Shown here piece by piece: positions 25,992-35,404 of a DNA stretch of 64,000 nucleotides. Source of the DNA: Peteryoungia desertarenae (lineage in GTDB: Bacteria > Pseudomonadota > Alphaproteobacteria > Rhizobiales > Rhizobiaceae); contig NZ_CP058350.1 of NCBI RefSeq assembly GCF_005860795.2, positions 3,440,501-3,504,500 of the forward strand, read 5' to 3'. Made by a program: the position numbers and the translations under genes. Under the pieces are notes generated by a model. That model was not told the DNA's origin. It worked only from the letters and a program-made list of their open reading frames with translations, and did no database searches. Position 1 is the first letter of the stretch, and each line of letters opens with the position of its first letter.

Positions 25992-26768
25992 TTGCGGCAA
26001 TCTGCCGTCAAAGAGACGGCCGAAAGCGCAGGTAACGCAGTGGCGCTGCCCGAACATCGTGATGGATGGGGAGCCGTGAAGACCGTGAACAAGATGTTGA
26101 GACTGAACCTGCGAGACAAGAACACGCTCCTGCGGACGTCCTTCTTGTCGGAACTTGGTCCGACTGCAATGGCTTCGATGCTGGAGATCGCCAATATCTC
26201 AAGCTATGAAGCAAGAGATGTGCTTTTTCGGGAAGGAGAGCCGGCCGACTGTTTCTACACTGTCTTGAGTGGCTATGTGCGCCTCTATCGGCTCAACAAG
26301 GATGGCCGTGAGGCCGATATCCGCATCTGCGGTCCCGGCGACATCTTTGCGGAATGCCTGCTGACGCTTGGCGACACCTATCTTTACAACGCCCAGGCAG
26401 CGGAGAACGTCACGCTGGCCCGTTTCGACCTTGGCCGCGTCCGGCAGCTTGCCGAGCAGGAAAAGGACGTCGCCAAGGCGATCATGCGCAGTCTTTCCGA
26501 TCACCTGCGCGGCACGATGGACTGCATTGCCAATGATCGCCTTCAGACGGCACCGCAACGGGTTGCCCATTACCTGCTGACGCATTGCGGCGCAGAAGAG
26601 GGTCCAGGCTCGGTCCGCCTGCCCTTCCAGAAAAGTCTGCTTGCCGGAATGCTGGGCCTTGCTCCAGAAGCCTTGTCCAGGGCCTTTTCCAGCCTCCGCA
26701 AGGTCGGCGTGACTGTGCGGGGACGCACGATCCAGATCAGCGATATCTCGGCATTGAAGCAGATCTGA
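25992..26768 (+). CDS. Crp/Fnr-family transcriptional regulator
   Basis: The protein (258 residues from the first start; 224 if the ATG at 26094, MLRLNLRDK, is used) has a cyclic-nucleotide-binding-like beta-roll (about residues 55-150; LFREGEPADCFYTVLSGYVRLYR, GPGDIFAECLL). A C-terminal winged helix follows, whose recognition helix reads APEALSRAFSSL. The E-x-x-S-R pattern is that of FNR/Dnr proteins that recognise TTGAT-type half-sites. It lacks the FNR N-terminal cysteine cluster, so it is not an iron-sulfur oxygen sensor of that type; the signal is unknown. The first 34 residues are poor in family resemblance. It converges on ureG. Confidence 0.78.
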   Translation: MRQSAVKETAESAGNAVALPEHRDGWGAVKTVNKMLRLNLRDKNTLLRTSFLSELGPTAMASMLEIANISSYEARDVLFREGEPADCFYTVLSGYVRLYRLNKDGREADIRICGPGDIFAECLLTLGDTYLYNAQAAENVTLARFDLGRVRQLAEQEKDVAKAIMRSLSDHLRGTMDCIANDRLQTAPQRVAHYLLTHCGAEEGPGSVRLPFQKSLLAGMLGLAPEALSRAFSSLRKVGVTVRGRTIQISDISALKQI

Positions 26769-26777
26769 ACGTCGTGC

Positions 26778-27407
26778 TCAAAGCCCGCCGGTCTGCTTCA
26801 GGAAAGAGACAATTTCCTCGACGCCGGCACCGCGCTTGAGGTCGGAAAAAACAAAGGGCTTGGCGGCGCGCATGCGCGTGGCATCACGTTCCATCACCGA
26901 CAAATCGGCACCGACATGGGGCGCAAGATCCGTCTTGTTGATGACCAGCAGATCGGAGCGCGTTATGCCCGGCCCACCCTTCCGTGGGATCTCCTCCCCC
27001 TGGCAGACCGAAATGACATAAACTGTGATATCGGCAAGATCAGGCGAGAATGTCGCAGCCAGATTGTCACCGCCGGATTCGATGAAAACTACATCGAGAT
27101 CGGGAATGCGAGCGTTAAGATCGGCGATGGCCCGGAGATTGATAGAAGCGTCCTCGCGGATCGCCGTATGCGGGCATCCACCCGTCTCAACCCCAACAAC
27201 CCGGTCTGATGGAAGCGCCTGCATGCGGATCAGGGCATCGGCATCCTCGCGCGTATAGATGTCATTGGTTACCACAGCGACGGAGTAATCCTCCCGCATG
27301 GCCTTGCAGAGCTTTTCCGTCAGCGCCGTCTTGCCGGAACCAACAGGTCCGCCAATGCCCACTCTCAAGGGTCCGTTCTTCGATTTCATCCCGTTCATCC
27401 CGTTCAT
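26778..27407 (-). CDS. ureG: Urease accessory GTPase UreG
   Basis: SIMIBI-class GTPase that drives nickel insertion into urease with UreD, UreF and UreE. The 209-residue protein has the P-loop [17 protein letters not shown] near residue 15, [11 protein letters not shown] near 48, the metal-binding Cys-Pro-His in [11 protein letters not shown] near 80, and the NKTD specificity motif near 155. Length and motifs are standard. It is the last gene of the urease group on this strand and is separated from ureF by 59 bp. Confidence 0.95.
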   Translation of the reverse strand: MNGMNGMKSKNGPLRVGIGGPVGSGKTALTEKLCKAMREDYSVAVVTNDIYTREDADALIRMQALPSDRVVGVETGGCPHTAIREDASINLRAIADLNARIPDLDVVFIESGGDNLAATFSPDLADITVYVISVCQGEEIPRKGGPGITRSDLLVINKTDLAPHVGADLSVMERDATRMRAAKPFVFSDLKRGAGVEEIVSFLKQTGGL

Positions 27408-27466
27408 ATCATTCTCTGGTCAAGCAACCCGTGCCTCTTCGCATCAGGAATCATCAAGAGCGGAGG

Positions 27467-28153
27467 TCAGGACTGGAACAGCCGTGAATACTGCGTCTCG
27501 TGTCGCATCGACAGCGTTTCGGCGGTGATCGAGGCACTGCCGAGATCATCGAGAGTCAAATGCAGCAAGGCCTCAACCTCGCGCAACAGATCGCCCTCGA
27601 AACGCGCGGTTAGCTCCACCGCCTGCCTTTGTCCGATCACACCAAGACGCACGGCAACGGAGATCAGTTGAGAAAGTTGCGCCGGCAGGAAGACCGAAAG
27701 CGCATCGCCGGACGCGATCCCATGCGCCGCCGATACGGCTCCAACGGCCACACTATAGGCCACCGGTCTCTCCAGCATATCGAGAACTGGATGCGGCCAG
27801 GAACGCGCAGCCTGCAGAAAGGACTGACCCAGCCTTGTCACTTCCTGATGGCGCTCGGCAGAGCCGGCAAGGGCGACGGAGAGATCTGCCAATTCGGCAA
27901 GTGCTGCTTCATCACCATGCCTGCGATGGCCCTCTAGGAAAAGAATGGCATCATTTCGCAAGCCACCATCTGTCAAAAGCAGACGCAGCCACCCGTAGAG
28001 GCCTTCTTCATCCTTTATCAGTTCACTGGCTATGGCCGTTTCCAGACCGCCAGAATAGGCAAAGCCGCCGACCGGGAAGGCTGGTGACAGCCATGCTGAA
28101 AGCCGCATCATCGACAGTCGGTTCGCATCACGACCGCGCGCTTCATTACCCAT
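27467..28153 (-). CDS. ureF: Urease accessory protein UreF
   Basis: Helical accessory protein of 228 residues that forms the UreD-UreF-UreG activation complex. The conserved opening [21 protein letters not shown] is clear near residue 15. I start at the ATG at 28153, which lies inside the end of ureE; longer versions read through ureE's histidine-coding repeat. The last residues ([13 protein letters not shown]) match the conserved UreF C-terminus. The overlap with ureE indicates coupled translation. Confidence 0.92.
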   Translation of the reverse strand: MGNEARGRDANRLSMMRLSAWLSPAFPVGGFAYSGGLETAIASELIKDEEGLYGWLRLLLTDGGLRNDAILFLEGHRRHGDEAALAELADLSVALAGSAERHQEVTRLGQSFLQAARSWPHPVLDMLERPVAYSVAVGAVSAAHGIASGDALSVFLPAQLSQLISVAVRLGVIGQRQAVELTARFEGDLLREVEALLHLTLDDLGSASITAETLSMRHETQYSRLFQS

Positions 28154-28607
28154 GGGCATGGTGACCGTGACCGCCATGGGAATGATAGGCGCCGCGCACC
28201 GGCTGGAAAGGTTCCACGACCTCGTGCACCTCGGCTCCCAGACCGACCAGCATCTCCCGGATGACATGATCCCGCTGGATCAGAATGCGCTCTTCCTCGA
28301 TCTGCGCAGCCAGATGACGATTGCCAAGATGCCACGCCAGTTCAATGAGATGGAGACCATTGCGCGGACGAATTTCAAGGAGCCGCTCCTCTGCGGCCAG
28401 GACCTCTACCGTCTCGCCATCCTCCAGCATCAAGCGGTCGCCATGGGCGAGAAGCACGGTTTCCTTGAGATCGAGCATGACCATTGTGTCATCCGCCAAA
28501 TGCAGAAGCTTGCGGCGCAAATGTCGCTCGTCATGTGCCAGGGTAACGGTACCAAAAGGCTCGGAAACAACGGTTCCGGCCGGAATGACGGAGGTCGCGC
28601 GTAGCAT
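28146..28607 (-). CDS. ureE: Urease nickel metallochaperone UreE
   Basis: Delivers nickel to the urease activation complex. The 153-residue protein has an N-terminal peptide-binding domain, a C-terminal metal-binding domain ([11 protein letters not shown]), and a histidine-rich tail ending [13 protein letters not shown] that would bind nickel. Its 3' end overlaps ureF. On this strand it lies downstream of a diguanylate cyclase gene and is separated from ureC by two unrelated genes. Confidence 0.92.
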   Translation of the reverse strand: MLRATSVIPAGTVVSEPFGTVTLAHDERHLRRKLLHLADDTMVMLDLKETVLLAHGDRLMLEDGETVEVLAAEERLLEIRPRNGLHLIELAWHLGNRHLAAQIEEERILIQRDHVIREMLVGLGAEVHEVVEPFQPVRGAYHSHGGHGHHAHG

Positions 28608-28671
28608 GGTTTTCCCAAATTGGCGTTTTTTCCACCATGCACAACAAAAAGGCAGTCAGCAAGATTGAACT

Positions 28672-29526
28672 TCAGCAGCCGAGGCTTCTTGCACCAAAAA
28701 CAGGACGCGTCGACACGGCCTCATCATGAAGACCAGAGAGCTCATCCCCTATATCAGCCTCATGCACCACGCGGTTACGACCGCCTGTCTTGGCGACATA
28801 AAGAGCCTGATCGGCAAGGCTATAAACATATTCGGAAGACCGACCGGGCAGAAAATCGGCAAGCCCGGCTGAAATCGTCACGCCAATCACAACTCCATCA
28901 TGGGAAACACCTCGCGCTGCGATGATGGTGCGCGCTCGCTCGACCTGGGCGATCCGCTGCGCTGCGCCTCCACCGCGCAGAATGAGGCCAAACTCCTCTC
29001 CGCCAAGTCGTGCGACCAAATGATCTGCTCCGAATATCTCACGCAGGATCGCCGCAACACCCCGAATCACACCGTCGCCCGCCTGATGACCATAGCCATC
29101 ATTGATCGCCTTGAATCGGTCGATATCGACGATGACCAGTGAGCAGTTCTCATCAACATCCCGCAGGGCCAGATTGAAGGCGCGGCGATTCGCCAGGTCT
29201 GACATGACATCGGTCAGGCTGAGCCGCTCGAACTCGCGACGCGACAGGGTGAGCTCGCGCAACACATAGCCCGTAAGCAAGGCGAGGATACCGGAAACCA
29301 CACCCCCGAAAAGCCAGCAGAACAGAACTGCAAGCTGCACAGCCTCCACCAGGCTGACGGGAAGCAAGCCGACGAAATGGAGGAGCGGAAGACCCGCAAT
29401 GGTGACGAGCGACGACAGGATGACCGCCTTGAAACTCATCTTCAGGGCGAATCGACGGATGGCGCCTGGCTGATCAAAACCACCCAGATCGACCTGGAGC
29501 ATGAACCATGTCCTCAATGACTGCAC
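28672..29526 (-). CDS. Membrane-anchored diguanylate cyclase (GGDEF domain)
   Basis: Makes cyclic di-GMP. The 284-residue protein has two membrane helices (about residues 33-55 and 63-90) with almost no periplasmic sensor, then a GGDEF domain from about residue 105 with LTDVMSDLANRRAF and the active-site variant GGEEF. The RxxD inhibitory site expected a few residues before GGEEF is absent (the segment reads FGADHLVARL), so product inhibition is not expected by that route. It is inserted between ureE and ureC and probably has no direct urease role. Confidence 0.87.
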   Translation of the reverse strand: MQSLRTWFMLQVDLGGFDQPGAIRRFALKMSFKAVILSSLVTIAGLPLLHFVGLLPVSLVEAVQLAVLFCWLFGGVVSGILALLTGYVLRELTLSRREFERLSLTDVMSDLANRRAFNLALRDVDENCSLVIVDIDRFKAINDGYGHQAGDGVIRGVAAILREIFGADHLVARLGGEEFGLILRGGGAAQRIAQVERARTIIAARGVSHDGVVIGVTISAGLADFLPGRSSEYVYSLADQALYVAKTGGRNRVVHEADIGDELSGLHDEAVSTRPVFGARSLGC

Positions 29527-29974
29527 GAGTCGCTCCTAGTTAACGCGGCTCTCTCCGAATAGGTTGCAATCGTTCCCCATTCGATAAGGCGAAAATTAAA
29601 ATTGTACGGAATAAGCAAATGATTGAGGTGCACCCTAAAATAATCTCAAGCCCAACCTTGAGATGCATGGTCTACAACCACACAGACCAGTCAGACCATG
29701 ACTATTTTTGGATTTCCCCCCAGAAACACTAGGCTTACTAAAGGAATTACTGAATTAACAAAGGATAAGCTGAAGTTAGACTTTACCCGTTTGCGGCCAT
29801 CCGAAAGCCGGATTCGCATACTAATATCGTTAATGCGGCGTCCATTTCCAATCACTCTAATTTTGCAATGCAATTAACGATTGATCAGAAGCCGAATTTC
29901 GTGGCTCATCGACAAGCCCCTCTGAATTCATGGATCAGGATGGTCTTTGGACATAGAGGAGACCGGTCACTGTC
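29527..29974. other. AT-rich gene-free stretch inside the urease region
   Basis: 448 bp with visibly lower GC than its neighbours, including runs such as AATTAAAATTG and CTAATTTTGCAATG. Only tiny frames without family resemblance cross it. It must hold the promoter of the cyclase gene (minus strand). I see no terminator hairpin with a T-run and no known RNA. Confidence 0.5.
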
Positions 29975-30646
29975 TCAGCCATGAAGATCAAGCGACATAT
30001 CCAGAAGTTGCGGCAAGGGTGTCCATGTTCCGGTCCTGACACCCGCTGAACGGAGCATGGAGGCCGTCCACGTATTGCAGCCAAGAAACACGTTGAACCA
30101 GCCGTCTGCTTCGAAGAAGGCGTCGTCAAACCCATAGGCGGCCCCCGGTATCGGGAGAGGCGTACCACCCTGTCGGACGAAGCTGTCCCTGATTGCCGCA
30201 ATCATGCGGCTGCGCCCTTCCCCTGTGATCGTGAGCGGGCGAACCGATGGGTGAGCGAGATCAATCGGCCCGGCAACGGCAACATGCATGACCGAACGAT
30301 CGACAGTCAGAGCCTTGAAGACGGGTATGGGCCGGAGATCACCCCAGGTCGGCGTCTCGATATAGAAGGCGCGCCCGCCCCAGCCAAAAATCAGATACTC
30401 GGCACCGGGCGCATCGACGGGCAGTCCCGCCGGGATGAAGTCGGAAAAAGCCGCCCGCACCTCGTTATCAACGGGCAGCGCGATATCGGTATGGATCGGG
30501 TTGGCCAGAAGAAGGATCTGCCGGCGCTCGCCGTCAGCCGCAGATGCCAGCGGCGGCAACGGGCGAGGCACTGCAACGCCGAGCCCAACCGCCATGGCAA
30601 GGATGCCGACAAGACTTCCAAGCCATTGCGCAAGGCGGCGCATCAT
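29975..30646 (-). CDS. DUF2459/TIGR02117 family protein
   Basis: The 223-residue protein has an N-terminal membrane anchor or signal (about residues 8-28) and a TIGR02117-type domain: ANPIHTDIALPVDN near 48, FGWGGRAFYIETPTW near 87, then GFDDAFFEADGWFNVFLGCNTWTA near 175. Members have a likely His/Asn-containing active site but no assigned function; some are next to polyhydroxyalkanoate genes. Here the gene follows ureC by six bases, so it is probably cotranscribed with urease. Confidence 0.75.
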   Translation of the reverse strand: MMRRLAQWLGSLVGILAMAVGLGVAVPRPLPPLASAADGERRQILLLANPIHTDIALPVDNEVRAAFSDFIPAGLPVDAPGAEYLIFGWGGRAFYIETPTWGDLRPIPVFKALTVDRSVMHVAVAGPIDLAHPSVRPLTITGEGRSRMIAAIRDSFVRQGGTPLPIPGAAYGFDDAFFEADGWFNVFLGCNTWTASMLRSAGVRTGTWTPLPQLLDMSLDLHG

Positions 30647-30652
30647 GCCGTG

Positions 30653-32365
30653 TCAGAACAGGAAGTAGCGCTGTGCCATCGGCAATTCGGTCGCCGGTTC
30701 GCAGGTCAACAGTTCACCATCACACCGCACTTCATAGGTTTCCGGATCGACTTCAATATGGGGCGTCAAGTCATTGTGGATCATCGATTTTTTCGAAATC
30801 CCTCCACGCGTGTTCTTGACCGCCAGCAACTGCTTTGAAACGCCAAGGCGATTGGCGAGGCCAGCGTCGATCGCCGCCTGGGAAACGAAGGTGACCGATG
30901 TATTGGTCCTTGCCTTGCCATAGGAGCCGAACATCGGACGATAATGCACCGGCTGCGGTGTCGGGATGGAGGCGTTCGGGTCGCCCATCGGCGCTGCCGC
31001 GATCATTCCGCCCATCAGGATCAGGTCCGGCTTCACGCCAAAGAACGCAGGACTCCAGATGACGAGGTCGGCACGCTTGCCGATTTCGACCGAGCCGATC
31101 TCGTGGCTGACACCATGGGCAATCGCCGGATTGATCGTGTATTTCGCGACATAGCGCTTGGCCCGCATATTGTCGTTCTCGCCGGTCTCGGAGGGAAGAC
31201 GACCGCGCTGGCGCTTCATCTTGTCTGCCGTCTGCCAGGTGCGGATGATGACCTCGCCGACGCGGCCCATGGCCTGGCTGTCAGACGAGATGATGGAGAA
31301 GGCACCGATATCGTGCAGGATGTCTTCTGCCGCGATTGTTTCCTTTCGGATACGGCTTTCGGCGAAGGCGATGTCTTCCGGAATGGACGACGACAGGTGA
31401 TGGCAGACCATCAACATGTCCAGATGCTCGGCCACCGTGTTGACGGTATAGGGCCGCGTCGGATTGGTCGAGGACGGGATGACGTTCAACTGCCCGCAGA
31501 TCTTGATGATGTCAGGTGCGTGTCCGCCGCCCGCGCCTTCGGTGTGGAAAGCATGGATGGTGCGGCCCTTGATCGCGCCGACCGTATCCTCGACGAAACC
31601 GGACTCGTTCAGCGTGTCGGTGTGGATCATCACCTGTACGTCATACTGATCGGCAATAGACAGGCAGCAATCGATCGCACCCGGCGTCGTCCCCCAGTCC
31701 TCGTGCAGCTTCAGCGCGGTTGCACCGCCCAAAACCATTTCTTCGAGAGCACCGGGCAGCGAGGCATTGCCCTTGCCGGCAAAGGCGAGGTTCATCGGAA
31801 AGGCATCCGCCGCCTCGATCATCCGGGCAATATGCCAGGGGCCGGGCGTACAGGTTGTGGCCAGCGTACCATGCGCCGGGCCCGTGCCACCGCCCAACAT
31901 GCAGGTGAGGCCGGACATCAGCGCCTCCTCGATCTGCTGCGGGCAGATGAAATGGATATGCGCATCCATGCCGCCAGCCGTCACGATCTTGCCCTCGCCG
32001 GCAATCGCTTCAGTGCCGGGACCGACAATGATCGTGACATCCGGCTGGGTGTCCGGATTGCCTGCCTTGCCGATCCCGACGATCCTTCCATCCTTCAAAC
32101 CGATATCGGCCTTGACGATGCCCCAGTGATCAAGGATCAGCGCATTGGTGATCACCGTATCGACCGCACCGTCTGCACGCGTCACCTGGCTTTGCCCCAT
32201 CCCGTCGCGGATGACCTTGCCGCCACCGAATTTCACTTCCTCGCCATAGGTGGTGAAATCCTTCTCGACCTCGATGAAGAGTTCCGTATCGGCAAGGCGC
32301 ACCTTGTCGCCGGTGGTCGGACCGAACATGGAGGCATAGGCGGCGCGGGACATCTTGAAGGACAT
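30653..32365 (-). CDS. ureC: Urease alpha subunit UreC
   Basis: Catalytic subunit, hydrolysing urea to ammonia and carbamate at a dinickel site. The length of 570 residues is exact for the family. Visible landmarks are the metal-binding [14 protein letters not shown], the carbamylated lysine in [21 protein letters not shown], the flap histidines in MVCHHLS, and the C-terminal PMAQRYFLF. The ATG at 32365 is the family start; the 15-residue upstream extension is not. Unlike the compact arrangement, an LprI-like gene lies between ureB and ureC here. Confidence 0.96.
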   Translation of the reverse strand: MSFKMSRAAYASMFGPTTGDKVRLADTELFIEVEKDFTTYGEEVKFGGGKVIRDGMGQSQVTRADGAVDTVITNALILDHWGIVKADIGLKDGRIVGIGKAGNPDTQPDVTIIVGPGTEAIAGEGKIVTAGGMDAHIHFICPQQIEEALMSGLTCMLGGGTGPAHGTLATTCTPGPWHIARMIEAADAFPMNLAFAGKGNASLPGALEEMVLGGATALKLHEDWGTTPGAIDCCLSIADQYDVQVMIHTDTLNESGFVEDTVGAIKGRTIHAFHTEGAGGGHAPDIIKICGQLNVIPSSTNPTRPYTVNTVAEHLDMLMVCHHLSSSIPEDIAFAESRIRKETIAAEDILHDIGAFSIISSDSQAMGRVGEVIIRTWQTADKMKRQRGRLPSETGENDNMRAKRYVAKYTINPAIAHGVSHEIGSVEIGKRADLVIWSPAFFGVKPDLILMGGMIAAAPMGDPNASIPTPQPVHYRPMFGSYGKARTNTSVTFVSQAAIDAGLANRLGVSKQLLAVKNTRGGISKKSMIHNDLTPHIEVDPETYEVRCDGELLTCEPATELPMAQRYFLF

Positions 32366-32489
32366 GGGCGTCAGGCTCCTTGGGAGAGGGCGAAATGGAA
32401 GGGGCCACAAGCCCCGAAACAGGTGGTGGGGCGTTCACCGGGACCTGGCGCAGGGATGAGGCGGATGCGCACAAACTTCATGGCTAGCC

Positions 32490-32909
32490 TCAATTCCCGT
32501 AGAGGCCGGCGAGATCGCTAAGATCTTCGGTCCGCAATCGGGTCAGCTTGGCAAGGCAGCTTGCGACGATAAGCGGCTGCATCGAGCCGCCTTCCACCGC
32601 AGCGCCTTCAACAGCGCATTGCCTGTCGCGATAGGAAAGCCAGGCGCGCTGGGCGGCAAGAAGCTGCTCGGAAGCCGTCTCGCCCCTGCTCTCAACCGAC
32701 TTGTCCCACTCCGCAAGCAGCGCCCTGGTCTTCCTCCATTGGGCATTCATCTCGTCATCCGCGGCCTGATAATCCTGGCCAGCGCAGATATTCATATCCA
32801 TCTGCGTCATTGCATTGGCACAATCGACAGCCGGTTCATCTTCGCTGGACGCCGGCACATCCATCAGCAGCACGCATCCGCAGAGCAAAACTGAAAGAGC
32901 CGTTTTCAT
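32490..32909 (-). CDS. LprI/DUF1311-like secreted protein
   Basis: The 139-residue exported protein has a signal peptide (about residues 1-20; the LLCGC stretch might also be a lipobox). The mature domain has the LprI pattern: VDCANAMTQMDMNICAGQDYQAADDEMNAQW, then AQRAWLSYRDRQC and a final cysteine in ASCLAKLT. Members include a lysozyme inhibitor of mycobacteria, but most are uncharacterised. It sits between ureB and ureC, a position where rhizobial urease clusters often carry a small extra frame. A link to urease is not evident. Confidence 0.75.
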   Translation of the reverse strand: MKTALSVLLCGCVLLMDVPASSEDEPAVDCANAMTQMDMNICAGQDYQAADDEMNAQWRKTRALLAEWDKSVESRGETASEQLLAAQRAWLSYRDRQCAVEGAAVEGGSMQPLIVASCLAKLTRLRTEDLSDLAGLYGN

Positions 32910-32937
32910 CCGCCGCGCCTCCCCTCGCATTGCACGA

Positions 32938-33243
<306 letters not shown>

Positions 33244-33254
33244 CAGGCATCTCC

Positions 33255-33557
33255 TCAACGAATCGGTTCATGAACGGTCACGAGCTTCGTGCCATCGGGA
33301 AAGGTTGCTTCGATCTGCACGTCATGGATCATCTCGGCGATACCCTGCATCACCTGATCGCGGGTAATGACATGGGCACCGGCTTCCATCAGTTCGGCAA
33401 CCGGCCTTCCGTCGCGAGCACCTTCGACCACGAAATCGGTAATGAGCGCAATCGCTTCCGGGTAATTGAGCTTCACGCCACGCTCCAGCCGCCGGCGCGC
33501 CACCATGGCCGCCATGGCAATCAGCAGTTTGTCTTTTTCCCTCGGCGTCAGGTTCAT
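33255..33557 (-). CDS. ureA: Urease gamma subunit UreA
   Basis: The 100-residue subunit has the family pattern [45 protein letters not shown] and a C-terminal [13 protein letters not shown]. The start at 33557 matches the usual gamma subunit; the frame to 33620 adds a leader overlapping ureD. Separate gamma and beta genes fit bacterial three-subunit ureases. Confidence 0.96.
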   Translation of the reverse strand: MNLTPREKDKLLIAMAAMVARRRLERGVKLNYPEAIALITDFVVEGARDGRPVAELMEAGAHVITRDQVMQGIAEMIHDVQIEATFPDGTKLVTVHEPIR

Positions 33558-33585
33558 GCGCGTTCCACCTAGATGATTGTGCGGG

Positions 33586-34431
33586 TCAGAGATTCCAGAC
33601 TTTCGGCACAGACGCTCCACCGCGCAAGGCCGAAATAACGGGTATCAGCGTTTTTCTGAGCGTGAAGCCATCGGTTGCCGAAACGCGCGCCACGAGCTTT
33701 CCCTGCCAGTGGCTGGCCCCGCCCATCGCAGGATCGAGCAGGCTGCGCACCTTTGGCAGGAAGGCTTCCGCAAGTGGACCGACATAGATCAGAGTGGCGA
33801 AAGCCACATGGCCCGAAAGCACCGGAGGCTGGGCAACAAGCCCCGCCACATCGCCGCCAATCTTCAGGTCCTCGGCATGAAGCAGCTTGCCCTCGCGCCG
33901 GATGCGCCAGCGGTCACGCACCAATCCCTCATTCATCGCCTCGCCCATGGCGCGGCGGCCAAGCAGGATCGCCTCAACGGCCAGAAACTCGCAGTCGGCG
34001 GCCAGATCCACCTCAAGCCGGCGGGTCAGCGATGCACGATCGAACAGGATGCTCTCCTGCGGCAGCCAGTGAAACCGGGCATCGGGACCAACCGTGATCC
34101 GGCTGGTGATCGAACCGGTGCCCGATGCTGCCTTGTAGATTTTCTCGCAGGCCTGGGTCGTCGCCGTGACGAAGCATTGCGGACCGGCAGTGAAGGACCA
34201 GTCATACTGGTCGCCCCCGGTCACGCCACCCGAAGTATTGATGGTGACCGCCTCAAGCTCTTCAGAAAAGCTTTCAGGCAGGCGGATCTTCGCGGCACCA
34301 TACTGATAGAGCTCGGCAATCCGCGTCCGCCCGCCAAGCCATTTCGCCGTCAGTCGCCCCTCCCCGCGCGAGCGCTGGGCACGCGGTGCCGGCGGCTCAC
34401 AAGAGTGGTTCAGGGCAAGATCAGCAACCAT
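33586..34431 (-). CDS. ureD: Urease accessory protein UreD
   Basis: Scaffold of the nickel-insertion complex, 281 residues. Typical segments are [19 protein letters not shown] near residue 63, [15 protein letters not shown] near 88, and [14 protein letters not shown] near 123. It is the first urease gene on this strand, placed 102 bp after urtE, and is followed by ureA with 28 bp between. Confidence 0.93.
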   Translation of the reverse strand: MVADLALNHSCEPPAPRAQRSRGEGRLTAKWLGGRTRIAELYQYGAAKIRLPESFSEELEAVTINTSGGVTGGDQYDWSFTAGPQCFVTATTQACEKIYKAASGTGSITSRITVGPDARFHWLPQESILFDRASLTRRLEVDLAADCEFLAVEAILLGRRAMGEAMNEGLVRDRWRIRREGKLLHAEDLKIGGDVAGLVAQPPVLSGHVAFATLIYVGPLAEAFLPKVRSLLDPAMGGASHWQGKLVARVSATDGFTLRKTLIPVISALRGGASVPKVWNL

Positions 34432-34468
34432 GATTCAGTCCGGTCAGCGCCATAGAGTGATGAAATAT

Positions 34469-34486
34469 GACGCAAGTCTTTGCGTC
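34469..34486. promoter_or_regulatory. Inverted repeat GACGCAA-N4-TTGCGTC upstream of ureD
   Basis: Perfect 7-bp arms with a 4-base spacer, 38 bp before the ureD start in the urtE-ureD gap. No T-run follows in either direction, so an operator is more likely than a terminator. No factor can be assigned. Confidence 0.35.
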
Positions 34487-34533
34487 GCCTATTTCCTAGG
34501 CGTCGCATGTTTTCGGTTTCGAGACAAGCGGTC

Positions 34534-35229
34534 TCAGACGGTCAGGTGACGGCGTGCCTCGGCAGTGTCAAGCGTCTCGGCAGCCCCCTCATGCACGATC
34601 TCCCCACGGTCCATGATGTAGACGTGATCGGCAAGCTCGCGGCAAAAATCCAGATACTGCTCGACCAGCAGGATCGCCATCCCGGTCGAATCGCGCAGAT
34701 ATTTGATGGCCCGTCCGATATCCTTGATGATCGAGGGCTGGATGCCTTCTGTCGGCTCGTCGAGGACAAGGATCTTCGGCCGCGTGACCATGGCACGACC
34801 GATGGCAAGCTGCTGTTGCTGACCGCCCGACAGGTCGCCGCCACGCCGCGACAGCATGGTCTGCAGCACCGGAAACAGGCTGAAAATGTCCTCCGGGATC
34901 TTGCGATCCTGCCGCTGCAGCGGCGCAAAGCCGGTTTCGAGGTTTTCGCGAACGGTCAGGAGCGGAAAGATCTCGCGCCCCTGCGGCACATAGCCGACAC
35001 CGGCACGCGCGCGGTTGAACGGCGCCATGCCGTTGAGCTTTTGACCATTGAAGGTGATCGTTCCGGCAGACACCGCATGCTGGCCCGTGACGGCCCGAAG
35101 CAGCGACGACTTGCCAACCCCGTTTCGCCCGAGCACACAGGTGATCTTGCCCATCTCGGCATTGATGGAAACGCCACGCAGAGCCTGAGCTGCGCCGTAA
35201 TGGAGATTGACGTTTTCGACTGTCAGCAT
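34534..35229 (-). CDS. urtE: Urea ABC transporter ATPase UrtE
   Basis: LivF-like ATPase of the urea importer, 231 residues. Walker A is GRNGVGKSS, the signature is LSGGQQQQLAIG, Walker B is ILVLDEPTEGIQ, and the switch region is LLVEQYLDF. EGIQPSIIKDIG is typical of UrtE. I start at 35229; the longer frame reads through the repeat element (SPLVGEMAGRPEG) and is not protein. The element makes a 175-bp gap to urtD in an otherwise tight operon. Confidence 0.92.
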   Translation of the reverse strand: MLTVENVNLHYGAAQALRGVSINAEMGKITCVLGRNGVGKSSLLRAVTGQHAVSAGTITFNGQKLNGMAPFNRARAGVGYVPQGREIFPLLTVRENLETGFAPLQRQDRKIPEDIFSLFPVLQTMLSRRGGDLSGGQQQQLAIGRAMVTRPKILVLDEPTEGIQPSIIKDIGRAIKYLRDSTGMAILLVEQYLDFCRELADHVYIMDRGEIVHEGAAETLDTAEARRHLTV

Positions 35230-35252
35230 GGGTTTGTTCCCCTCATGAACCA

Positions 35253-35393
35253 TAAAAAATACCCCCTCTGGCCTGCCGGCCATCTCCCCCACAAGGGGGG
35301 AGAGACCGAGCCGATAGCGCCTGCCGCACTCTCCGAGGCCGTTGGCGGATATAGCCCCTCCCCCTTGTGGGGAGGGGTTGGGGAGGGGAAAAG
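35253..35393. repeat. GC-rich palindromic repeat element between urtD and urtE
   Basis: Bases 35353-35388 are identical to 17615-17650 of the other element. A shorter palindromic block (CTCCCCCACAAGGGGGGAG, about 35284-35302) lies 50 bp to the left. Translated on the minus strand it reads SPLVGEMAGRPEG, a well-known signature of dispersed rhizobial repeats. It is an insertion in the operon that leaves both flanking genes intact. Confidence 0.8.
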
Positions 35394-35404
35394 ATGCTTG
35401 GTCA

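Noticed and set aside
30944..32521. 525-codon antisense frame over ureC
   Set aside because: Covers an exact-length UreC on the other strand and shows no motifs.
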